Part shown: positions 26,895-34,832 of the stretch, piece after piece
How positions within the stretch are numbered: the first letter of the stretch is position 1
How the letters are laid out: the number at the start of each line of letters is the position of its first letter
Assembly (NCBI RefSeq): GCF_017313085.1
Contig: NZ_JAFLNF010000003.1
Coordinates: 310,001-374,000 of the forward strand
From: Roseibium limicola
GTDB taxonomy: Bacteria > Pseudomonadota > Alphaproteobacteria > Rhizobiales > Stappiaceae
Length of the DNA: 64,000 nt
Direction: 5' to 3'
The notes under the pieces: generated by a model
Databases searched by the model: none
What the model saw: the letters and a program-made list of their open reading frames with translations, nothing else
Told to the model about the DNA's origin: nothing
Program-made: the position numbers and the translations under genes

Positions 26895-28430
26895 CTAGCC
26901 GAGAGCCTTGGCTGTCACGCAACCGTCTTCCCCGGCGTGATTGTGCCGATCTGACCTTGCAGCAAGCCCGACAAACACCTCGCCCACCCCGATCAACACC
27001 GGATCGCCGGTGCCCAAAGGGTCAATTTCACTCATCCCTGCTTCCAGATCGGCCAGACATCCGGCCCATCGGCGTTCCCCTTGCCGACCAATGCCAGACA
27101 TGACCACAACAGGTGTAGACGCGGACCGTCCATCTTCGATCAAGCGTGCCGAAATCCGCCCGGCCATGCGCCCGCCCATATAAAAAATTACAGTCGTGGC
27201 CGGATCGGTCAGTCCGGTCCAGTCAACCGTTTCCGGCAGGTCGCCATGACGCGAGTGTCCGGTCACGAAGCGCACAGACTGAGCATGATCGCGATGGGTC
27301 AGCGAGACACCAAGCGTTGCCGCCATTGCTGCGGCAGACGTCACCCCCGATACAACGGAAACCGGAATGCTCTCGTCGCGCAACCGCTGGATTTCCTCGC
27401 CGGCGCGACCGAAGATCATCGGGTCACCGGATTTGAGACGTACGACGTTCTTGCCCTTTCGGGCGAGATCCACCATCAGGTCGTTGATATCCTCCTGCCG
27501 ACAACTTTCACGGCCTCCGCGCTTGCCAACGAGCATGCGCTTGGCTTCGCGCCGTGCCAACTCCAGCACGTCGTCGGCTACCAGATCATCAAACAGGATC
27601 ACATCGGCACCTTGAAGAGCTCGCACAGCCTTGATTGTCAGATCGTCGGCGCTGCCTGGTCCGGCTCCGACAAGGGTGACGCTGCCCTGGCGCGCACCTT
27701 GAGCCAGCGCAGTACGCTCCACCAGGTCAGATGCATCTTGACTGCCATCCAAAGCTTCCCGCCCGGAAAAGGCCCAGTCGGTAAACCGCTCCCAGAAGAC
27801 CCGACGCTGCGGACCGGGGGCAAGCTTCTCCAGAACCACCTGCCTCACGTCACCGGCCAACTTGGCCCAGCCCGCCAGCTTTTGCGGCAACAGGGTCTCA
27901 ATGCGGCGCCGGATCGCCTGACCGAGGATCGGTGCCACGCCATTTGTCGAAATACCGATCACCACCGGTGAGCGATTGACGATGGAACCGAACTGGAACT
28001 CGCAAAACGGCGGATTGTCGATCACATTGACGGGAACCCCGGCAGCACGAGAGGCACAAAAGAAGGCTTTCGCCTCGCCATTGTTCTCGGCGTCACAAAT
28101 CGCCAAAGCGCGTGTTGCAAACACGTCCAGCCCCCAGGGGCGCTGATGATGGACGAACCGTCCCGACGGGCTTCCCGCCTCAATCAGGCCGCTGAACACC
28201 GGATCCAGAGTATCGGCATAGATATGCACCTCGGCACCGCTGGCCGCCAGAAGCTCGGCCTTCCAGGCGGCAGCATCGCTGCCTCCCGCCACCAGCACCT
28301 GTTTGTTTTTAAGAGAGAAAAAGACAGGCAGAACACTAAGAGCTCCCATCCGCTCTCGCCGCCTTGGCGAGGTCACGGCAGCTTGGTCGGAAGTCCGAAC
28401 GATTTCAACCGGCTTGCGCGATGTCGGCAT
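26895..28430 (-). CDS. cysG: Siroheme synthase (CysG), trifunctional
   Basis: A 511-aa fusion. Residues about 30-230 are the precorrin-2 dehydrogenase/ferrochelatase half (NAD site VLVAGGSDAAAWKAELLA, then ALAICDAEN with the catalytic aspartate). Residues about 248-490 are the uroporphyrinogen-III methyltransferase half (VTLVGAGPGSADDLTIKA, VVRLKSGDPMIFGRAGEE). It makes siroheme, the prosthetic group of NirB encoded upstream in the same operon. The start at 28430 has an AGGAGGTGGATC site and overlaps the nasA stop by 26 bases. At the position of the phosphoserine known in Salmonella CysG this protein has Glu (CEFQFGSIVNRSP). Confidence 0.94.
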   Translation of the reverse strand: MPTSRKPVEIVRTSDQAAVTSPRRRERMGALSVLPVFFSLKNKQVLVAGGSDAAAWKAELLAASGAEVHIYADTLDPVFSGLIEAGSPSGRFVHHQRPWGLDVFATRALAICDAENNGEAKAFFCASRAAGVPVNVIDNPPFCEFQFGSIVNRSPVVIGISTNGVAPILGQAIRRRIETLLPQKLAGWAKLAGDVRQVVLEKLAPGPQRRVFWERFTDWAFSGREALDGSQDASDLVERTALAQGARQGSVTLVGAGPGSADDLTIKAVRALQGADVILFDDLVADDVLELARREAKRMLVGKRGGRESCRQEDINDLMVDLARKGKNVVRLKSGDPMIFGRAGEEIQRLRDESIPVSVVSGVTSAAAMAATLGVSLTHRDHAQSVRFVTGHSRHGDLPETVDWTGLTDPATTVIFYMGGRMAGRISARLIEDGRSASTPVVVMSGIGRQGERRWAGCLADLEAGMSEIDPLGTGDPVLIGVGEVFVGLAARSDRHNHAGEDGCVTAKALG

Positions 28431-31101
28431 GATCCACCTCCTTCTCCTGCAGGCCTGCAATCAGGCTGCAAATTTCCGAACGGCATGAGCCGCAATTGGT
28501 GCCCGCCTTCAGGGTCGCACCGATAGCATCGAGCGTTCCTGCACCGGTAGAGACAGCCCTGGCGATGTCATTTGCCCCGACCTGGAAGCAGGAGCAAACA
28601 ATTGCGCCGGGATCCGGCCGGTCGGCGGCGGGGCGCCCGGCAAGAATGCCCAGGCGATCCTTCGCAGTGTCCGCAGGTTGCTGCAGCAAGCCCACCGCCC
28701 ACTGACGGGACACGGCCACAGGCGCCGGTGCCAGAAAGACCGCACCCTGCAACGCGCTGCCTTGCCAAAGGGCATAGCGCCCGGCGTAAACATCCCGGTC
28801 CTCGACGGCCATCAGACCGTTTTCCACATCAACATCACCGATTTGCAAAAGCCCCTGTGCAAGATCTCGTGGCGACTGCTCGCCCTCGCCTGCGAATTCC
28901 AGTCGCCAGCCGCCCGGAGCCGGTGCCAGCGCCCAATAGGAAAAGTCCAATGTGATCGGCTTATGCTTCAAAATCGCAAATCCGTGCCAAGAAAACGCCG
29001 CCTTTTTCAGCGCCACCGGCGTGAATTTGGAACCCGGCTGGCCGGAGATCGGGTCCACTTCAGGTGCAACGACGGCATCCACCCGTCCCTTGGCGGCGAA
29101 CTGATCGGTCCAATGCATCGGCACGAACACATTTCCGGGTTGAGCACGATCGCTGACCAGCGCCCGAACGATCACCTTGCCGTAGGGGCTTTCCACCTGA
29201 ACCAGATCAGCCGGCTGGATCCCCAATGCTTCCGCATCATCAGGATGAAGTTCGGCATAGGGCTCACCAATATGCGACATCAGCCGCGAGGTCTTTGCCG
29301 TCCGCGTCATCGTGTGCCACTGATCGCGGATCCGGCCCGTGTTGAGTACGAAGGGATAGCGCCGCTCCAACCTCGGTGCTGCGCGTGACGTCACGGCAAT
29401 AAAGCGCGCCCGACCGTCCGGCGTGAAGAAGCCGCCATCGGCGAAGAACCGGCTGTCGCCTTCGTCCAGCGCGGAAGCACGCGGCCACTGGAACGGCAAC
29501 ATGCGGTTATAGGCGGCTTCTGAAACAAGCGAGTAAGCGCCGATGTCGAAGTCGCGCGTACCGTTGTTGCCTGTCGCGGACAATTGGGCGAATTCAGCAA
29601 ATATTTCGGAAGGACCAGCATAATCAAACCCGCTGGCATGGCCCATGCGCTTGGCCACTTCCGCCAACGCCCACCAATCCGGGCGTGTCTCGCCGGGCAG
29701 CGGCAGGAAGCTCTTCTGGCGTGACATGCGGCGCTCGGAGTTGGTCACCATGCCGTCTTTTTCGCCCCAGGCAGCAGCAGGCAAAGCCACATCGGCATAG
29801 GCCAGAGTGTCGACGGCAGTAGACACCTCAGACACGACAACGAAGGGGCAGATCCTCAATGCCTCGGCAACACCATCGGCATCCGGCAGGCTGTCCACTG
29901 GATTGGTGCCCATAATCCAGATCGCCTTGATGCGGCCATCGCGCACGGCCCGGAACATCTCGACAGCTTTCAAGCCTGGCTTCTCGGCCATCGCCGGGCT
30001 TTGCCAGAACGTTTGAACCAACTGACGATGATCGGCGTTTCCAAGCTCCATATGAGCGGCCAGCATATTGGCCAAACCACCGACCTCACGCCCGCCCATG
30101 GCATTGGGCTGACCGGTGACCGAAAACGGCCCGGCTCCCGGCTTGCCGATCCGGCCCGTCGCCAGATGTGTGTTCAGGATCGCATTGACCTTGTCAGTGC
30201 CGACCACCGACTGATTGACACCCTGACTGTAGACCGTGATCGTCTTGGGCGTGCGCGCGACCATCGAATAAAACAGCGCGACGTCTTGCGGAGCCAGGCC
30301 AGTGGCTGCCGCGATTGTCTTGATGTCGCAAGCTCCGGCTTTTTCCAGCGCCTCTTCAAAACCCGATGTGTGCAGGCCGACATATCTTTCATCAATGGCG
30401 GAGCATTCGTTCAAGAATGCCAGAAGCCCGTTGAACAGCGCCACATCGGTATCGGGTTTGAGCTTCAGGTGCAGATCCGCCTGCTCGCACGTCGCAGTGC
30501 GCCGCGGATCGATCACGACCAGACGCATCTGGGGCCGTGCGCGTTTTGCGGCCTCAATGCGTTGAAAAAGCACAGGGTGACACCAAGCCAAATTCGACCC
30601 GACCAGTACAATCAGATCCGCCTGCTCCAGGTCTTCGTAGGTACCGGGCACCGTGTCCGAGCCGAAGGCACGCCGATGCCCGGCAACAGAGGACGCCATG
30701 CAAAGGCGCGAATTGGTGTCTATGTTTGCAGAACCAATGAAGCCCTTCATCAGCTTGTTGGCAACGTAATAGTCCTCAGTGAGGATCTGGCCCGACACAT
30801 AGAACGCCACACTATCCGGACCGTGTTCTGCAATGCTTGCCCGAAACCGCTCAGCCACCAGATCCAGCGCCTGATCCCAGCTTGCCTGCTTGCCATCGAC
30901 TTGAGGAACCAGAAGACGATCGTCCAGAGACAGGGTTTCGGCCAGGGCGGAGCCTTTGGAACAGAGCCGCCCGAAATTGGCCGGATGATCCGGGTCCCCC
31001 TTGACCGACACGCTGCCATCCGGCTCCTGCATGGCCAGCACGCCGCATCCGACGCCGCAATAGGGGCAGGTCGTGCAGGTTGTTTCTGGGGTTCCGGTCA
31101 T
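28405..31101 (-). CDS. nasA: Assimilatory nitrate reductase catalytic subunit
   Basis: An 898-aa cytoplasmic molybdoenzyme reducing nitrate to nitrite. The amino end binds a [4Fe-4S] cluster (TTCPYCGVGCGV then GRLCSKGSAL). The Mo-bis-MGD fold follows, with DTNSRLCMASSVAGHRRAFG near residue 130 and LIVLVGSNLAWCHPVLFQRI. A BFD-like [2Fe-2S] domain closes the protein (IVCSCFQVGANDIARAV and GTNCGSCRSEI, residues about 828-880), as in the NasA/NasC type that receives electrons from a partner. No separate NADH reductase gene is here; in Paracoccus the Rieske protein of nitrite reductase serves both enzymes, and NirD may do so here (inference). AAGGAACCGCC precedes the start. Confidence 0.95.
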   Translation of the reverse strand: MTGTPETTCTTCPYCGVGCGVLAMQEPDGSVSVKGDPDHPANFGRLCSKGSALAETLSLDDRLLVPQVDGKQASWDQALDLVAERFRASIAEHGPDSVAFYVSGQILTEDYYVANKLMKGFIGSANIDTNSRLCMASSVAGHRRAFGSDTVPGTYEDLEQADLIVLVGSNLAWCHPVLFQRIEAAKRARPQMRLVVIDPRRTATCEQADLHLKLKPDTDVALFNGLLAFLNECSAIDERYVGLHTSGFEEALEKAGACDIKTIAAATGLAPQDVALFYSMVARTPKTITVYSQGVNQSVVGTDKVNAILNTHLATGRIGKPGAGPFSVTGQPNAMGGREVGGLANMLAAHMELGNADHRQLVQTFWQSPAMAEKPGLKAVEMFRAVRDGRIKAIWIMGTNPVDSLPDADGVAEALRICPFVVVSEVSTAVDTLAYADVALPAAAWGEKDGMVTNSERRMSRQKSFLPLPGETRPDWWALAEVAKRMGHASGFDYAGPSEIFAEFAQLSATGNNGTRDFDIGAYSLVSEAAYNRMLPFQWPRASALDEGDSRFFADGGFFTPDGRARFIAVTSRAAPRLERRYPFVLNTGRIRDQWHTMTRTAKTSRLMSHIGEPYAELHPDDAEALGIQPADLVQVESPYGKVIVRALVSDRAQPGNVFVPMHWTDQFAAKGRVDAVVAPEVDPISGQPGSKFTPVALKKAAFSWHGFAILKHKPITLDFSYWALAPAPGGWRLEFAGEGEQSPRDLAQGLLQIGDVDVENGLMAVEDRDVYAGRYALWQGSALQGAVFLAPAPVAVSRQWAVGLLQQPADTAKDRLGILAGRPAADRPDPGAIVCSCFQVGANDIARAVSTGAGTLDAIGATLKAGTNCGSCRSEICSLIAGLQEKEVDHADIAQAG

Positions 31102-31203
31102 GGCGGTTCCTTCAAGATCTGCTGGCTTCAGCTTGCAAAACAACGTTTTGCCGAAACGAATAGAGATGTGCGGTGAACGATGGAGGTCCGTGCAGTTCGC
31201 CTC

Positions 31204-31647
31204 TTACCAGGCGTTATAGGCGAGGAACTTTCCGCTCATCTTGATTTCGATGCGGTCGCCCTTTTCGTAGGGCACCTTTTCGACCGACATGTCGAAATCA
31301 ATCGCACTCATGATGCCGTCACCGCCCTTTTCCTGGATCAGTTCCTTCAACGACTGACCGTAAACGCCCATGATTTCGTAGAAACGGTAGATGCACGGAT
31401 CTGTCGGAATGGCTTGCGCGAAGATCTTGTTCGGAAACTCCGCCAAGACGATTGCCGCTTCCTGCGGCAGACCGAGATTGCTTGTCAGGGCTTCGGCCTT
31501 GTCCTTGGGCAGGGAGTTCATGCCAAGGCACGCGGAGGTGACGAAGACCTCGCTCATGCCGATGTCGGCAGCAATGGTCGCCCAGCTCAAGCCGGCGGTG
31601 CGCTTCTTCTCGTAGATCAGGTCAGTCACATCGCTTTTACTCAACAT
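31204..31647 (-). CDS. cynS: Cyanate hydratase (cyanase)
   Basis: A 147-aa enzyme that decomposes cyanate with bicarbonate to ammonia and CO2. The catalytic Arg-Glu-Ser set is visible: IYRFYEIMGVYGQSLKELI and GGDGIMSAIDFDMSV. The amino half is the helix-turn-helix-like domain typical of CynS. I start at the ATG at 31647 (MLSKSDVTDLIYEKKR) because AGGAG lies 9 bases upstream; the ATG at 31656 abuts that site. It sits between the phosphatase-kinase gene and nasA in the nitrate operon, so cyanate is treated as another route to ammonium. The uptake system next door (NrtABC type) is related to cyanate transporters. Confidence 0.95.
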   Translation of the reverse strand: MLSKSDVTDLIYEKKRTAGLSWATIAADIGMSEVFVTSACLGMNSLPKDKAEALTSNLGLPQEAAIVLAEFPNKIFAQAIPTDPCIYRFYEIMGVYGQSLKELIQEKGGDGIMSAIDFDMSVEKVPYEKGDRIEIKMSGKFLAYNAW

Positions 31648-31690
31648 TCCAAACATCTCCTTTGGTCGAAACAGGACTTGTGAACAGGCT

Positions 31691-33454
31691 TCAGCCGACA
31701 GACAGCCGGTAGAGAAGTGCTATGATGGCAAGGCTCAGGCACAAGCTAACTCCCTGCCAGAAGCGGACCGGATCCCGAGCAATAAACGCTGCAGGCCTGA
31801 CACCCGGAAGTGTCGGGTTGGGGCGCGACAGGTCGGCCAGGAATTCTGAAGGCTCTGCATAGCGCCAGAACGGCTCGAGATGCACCGCCTTGCGCAGCGC
31901 CGCATCAATCCAAACCGGCACGCGGCTGGTGCCGCCGCTGGCCGGGCGATAGCTGACTTTGCGTTGTGCCGCGGGACTTGCGGCGCGCGCCATATCGGCG
32001 CCATACGGTAAGGATCCGGTCAACATCTGATAGGCAATGACGCCCAACGCGTAGGTGTCAAAGGTTGGCTCAGCCAGAGACCCGAGCAGGCCTTCCGGTG
32101 CAGTATATTGATGTGTGGAAAGCCCCACACCGGACACGGGTACCTCGGCACCTGTGCCGAGAATGCGGGTCGAACCAAAGTCGATAATCACCGCCCTGCC
32201 CTCACGGGTCACCAGCACATTGTCAGGACGGAGGTCCTGATGCACCATCTGGTGCCGGTGCATGGCCTGCAGGCCTTTGGAGATGTCACTCAGGAGGCCG
32301 AACACCACGGCCATCTCAGGTTGCGGATTGGCCGCCATCCACGCCGTCAGGGTCTTGGCCTCGATCAACTCGAATGTCGTGTAGAGCATTTTTCGGGCGC
32401 GGTCCGGCGTGCAGGCAGCCTTCATGAGATGCGGATTATCAAGCCGCCGGGCCACCCATTCCTCCGTCAGAAAAGACTGCAGAAACGCGCTATCGTTTGA
32501 CACCGAGCCTGCAGGAACTTTCAAGGCGACGAGAGCTCCGGTCTGCAGGTCTTCGGCCTTGAACAAGCGGCTGCGGTCGGAAACATGTAACGTTTCCAAC
32601 AGGCGCCAGCCGTCGAGTTCCTTTCCAGGCTGGGGGTCTACGGGAACGGCAAGCTTTTCGGCCAGAGCGCCGAGATCATCGGCTTCCGCATCGGGCAAAT
32701 CATCAACACGCAGGATCTGCAGGGTAAGATTGTCGTTGGCGCCCTCACGAATGGCCTGGGAAATCGCCTTTTGGGCCAACGCGTCGAGGTCATCCGAGAG
32801 AGGGACTTCAGCCATCAGGCCGGCGAGCACATCGGAGGCAAACGTGTTGCTTGGAAAGCCGAGTTCCAGCTGCTCCGCCATGCCGTCAGTCACCAACAGA
32901 TAGATGTCACCGATAGCGAGACTGATGGAGCAATAATCGATCTTCACTGCCGGCGTAATACCCAGCGCCCGGCTCAAGACACTTTCGTTGCCGCCCAGAT
33001 GCGAGCGATGATCCTCAGTTACCTGCGTCAGACCGCCGTCCGACAGCCGGTAGAGACGCCCATCGCCAATATGCAGCACGTGAGCGCTGCGGCCTTTGAA
33101 GATCAACGCCGTAAAAGTGGAGACGTAACCGCGATCATGATCGTAGCGGCCCTCGCTTACGCGGGTTTGTCCGTAAAGCCAGGCGTTTGTGGCAGACACC
33201 ACCCGCTCGCCGGAGTGTTTGACGCTCCAGCCTTCCGGCGTGGCGTAATAGTCGCTCAAAAAGCTTTTGACCGCCGTTTCAGCTGCCTCACGCCCATGCA
33301 TGCTGGTTGAAATTCCATCTGCCACGACAGCGGCAATGCCCTTCGTCTTCAACAGACTTCCATCGGGTACGAGGGCGCCATGGAAATCCTGATTGGATTC
33401 CTTGGCTCCCTTGTCCGAATGCTGGCCGATTGAAATGCGCAGGGCGCCTGCCAT
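31691..33454 (-). CDS. Bifunctional PP2C phosphatase-Ser/Thr kinase, membrane-tethered
   Basis: A 587-aa fusion. Residues 1-245 are a PP2C-type phosphatase with metal-binding residues intact (SNQDFHG, AVVADGISTS, HIGDGRLYRL, VTDGMAE, GANDNLTL). Residues about 270-540 are a Hanks-type protein kinase: catalytic lysine in VALKVP, catalytic loop HQDLRPDNVLV (HQD in place of HRD), DFG in IIDFGSTRI and TAPEG in the activation segment. A final helix (VSLCLSLAIIALLYRLSVG) is a single carboxyl-terminal membrane anchor. Genes of this architecture recur beside nirB/nasA in Pseudomonas and other Proteobacteria, but the target is not established to my knowledge. It lies between the FNT channel and cyanase genes. 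Confidence 0.9.
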   Translation of the reverse strand: MAGALRISIGQHSDKGAKESNQDFHGALVPDGSLLKTKGIAAVVADGISTSMHGREAAETAVKSFLSDYYATPEGWSVKHSGERVVSATNAWLYGQTRVSEGRYDHDRGYVSTFTALIFKGRSAHVLHIGDGRLYRLSDGGLTQVTEDHRSHLGGNESVLSRALGITPAVKIDYCSISLAIGDIYLLVTDGMAEQLELGFPSNTFASDVLAGLMAEVPLSDDLDALAQKAISQAIREGANDNLTLQILRVDDLPDAEADDLGALAEKLAVPVDPQPGKELDGWRLLETLHVSDRSRLFKAEDLQTGALVALKVPAGSVSNDSAFLQSFLTEEWVARRLDNPHLMKAACTPDRARKMLYTTFELIEAKTLTAWMAANPQPEMAVVFGLLSDISKGLQAMHRHQMVHQDLRPDNVLVTREGRAVIIDFGSTRILGTGAEVPVSGVGLSTHQYTAPEGLLGSLAEPTFDTYALGVIAYQMLTGSLPYGADMARAASPAAQRKVSYRPASGGTSRVPVWIDAALRKAVHLEPFWRYAEPSEFLADLSRPNPTLPGVRPAAFIARDPVRFWQGVSLCLSLAIIALLYRLSVG

Positions 33455-33491
33455 GGAAGTTCCTGTCTGGAAGCGAATTGGACGTTTCTGG

Positions 33492-33525
33492 AAAAAGACG
33501 CCCGAAACACATGGCTCCGGGCGTC
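33492..33525 (-). terminator. Intrinsic terminator inside the nitrate cluster
   Basis: Stem GACGCCCG/CGGGCGTC with a 13-base loop and a T5 run on the minus strand, 10 bases past the FNT stop codon and 38 bases before the phosphatase-kinase start. It should separate or attenuate expression of kinase-cynS-nasA-cysG relative to the upstream genes. Confidence 0.75.
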
Positions 33526-33534
33526 AAGTGGAGC

Positions 33535-34377
33535 TTATTCAGCTGGAACGTATGCCCCGCTCTGGCCCGGAGCGTTGCGCTTCGGGGAAGTCTTGTAGTG
33601 GGTGGCGTAGATCATGCCGCCGACAAACGTCAGGCCACCGACCAGATTGCCAAGCACAACCGGAATCTCGTTGTAGGCAAAGTAGTCGACCCAGGTGAAC
33701 TGGCCGCCGAGCATGATACCGCTCGGGAACAGGAACATGTTGACGATGGAGTGCTCGAAACCAAGGTAGAAGAACACGATGATCGGCATCCACATCGCCA
33801 TGATCTTGCCGGAGACAGAGCTGGACATCATCGCAGCGACCACACCGGTAGAGACCATCCAGTTACACATCACCGCACGGATGAAGACCGTCAGCATGCC
33901 TGCGCCACCGGCTGCAGCGTATCCGAGAGTACGTGCTTCCCCGATCTGGCCGATTTTCTGCCCCACGGCGTTCGGCTCCTGACTGAAGCCCATGGTAAAA
34001 ATGATCGCCATGAAGACGGCCGTGGTCAGAGCGCCGGCAAAATTGCCGCAGAAGACCAGCCCCCAGTTGCGTAGAACGCCGTTCCAGGTACAGCCCGGGC
34101 GCTTGGCGATAACGGCCAAAGGCGCCAGCGTGAACACGCCGGTCAGCAGGTCGAAGCCCAACAGATAGAGCATGCAAAAGCCGACTGGGAAAAGCAGAGA
34201 GGCAACGAGAAAGTTGCCGGTGTTGACCGCAATAGTTACGGCGAAGGCTGCGGCGAGAGCCAGAATGGCACCTGCCATGAAAGCTCTGATGAGCGTGTCC
34301 TTGGTGGACATGAAGATCTTGGATTCGCCTGCATCAATCATTTTTGCAGCGAATTCCTGAGGCGCTACGTACGACAT
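33535..34377 (-). CDS. Formate/nitrite transporter family channel (NirC-like)
   Basis: A 280-aa inner-membrane protein with six hydrophobic helices of the FNT fold. Diagnostic loops: FPVGFCMLYLLGFDLLTGVF near residue 65, VLRNWGLVFCGNFAGAL near residue 100, CNWMVSTGVVAAM near residue 168 and the central histidine in YLGFEHSIVNMFLFPSG near residue 205. FNT pentamers conduct formate, nitrite or related anions; position after nirBD argues for nitrite. It could import external nitrite or vent excess. Confidence 0.9.
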   Translation of the reverse strand: MSYVAPQEFAAKMIDAGESKIFMSTKDTLIRAFMAGAILALAAAFAVTIAVNTGNFLVASLLFPVGFCMLYLLGFDLLTGVFTLAPLAVIAKRPGCTWNGVLRNWGLVFCGNFAGALTTAVFMAIIFTMGFSQEPNAVGQKIGQIGEARTLGYAAAGGAGMLTVFIRAVMCNWMVSTGVVAAMMSSSVSGKIMAMWMPIIVFFYLGFEHSIVNMFLFPSGIMLGGQFTWVDYFAYNEIPVVLGNLVGGLTFVGGMIYATHYKTSPKRNAPGQSGAYVPAE

Positions 34378-34505
34378 ATCATTCCCCTCTTGAAGTTGTC
34401 CGGCAGATTGCCAAAACAGTCATCTCTCGCGCCCTTTCCGGGTCGTTTCCTCCCTAGACTCCTGACCTTGCCGGGGTTGACCCCGATCAGCAGGTGTCCA
34501 GTCAC

Positions 34506-34832
34506 TCAGCGCAGGCCGAGAAGAACCGTGTCACCCTCCAGTTTCACCGGGAATTGTCTCACTCTGCCCTCATCTGCTCCCTGCGCCTCGCCTGTTTCCA
34601 GGCTGATGACCCAATTGTGGAGCGGACAGGTGACGCAGCCGTCGTGCACGATGCCCTGGCTGAGCGGCCCGCTGCGGTGAGGGCACTTGTCCTCCAGCGC
34701 ATGGACGTGATCATCAGCAGTGCGGAAGATCGCGACGGTCATCTCCCCCATTTTCACGCAGCGTGCTCCCTGACGAGGAATGTCGGTGATGGAGCCAACA
34801 GCGGCCCAGTCCTGCATGGCAATAACGTTCAT
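34506..34832 (-). CDS. nirD: Nitrite reductase small (Rieske) subunit
   Basis: A 108-aa Rieske-type protein. The [2Fe-2S] ligands are present in CPHRSGPLSQG (residues about 42-52) and CPLHNWVISL (about 62-71), so unlike the E. coli NirD it appears able to bind a cluster. It pairs with NirB in NADH-dependent nitrite reduction to ammonium and may also deliver electrons to NasA. Its start overlaps the nirB stop by 4 bases. Confidence 0.93.
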   Translation of the reverse strand: MNVIAMQDWAAVGSITDIPRQGARCVKMGEMTVAIFRTADDHVHALEDKCPHRSGPLSQGIVHDGCVTCPLHNWVISLETGEAQGADEGRVRQFPVKLEGDTVLLGLR

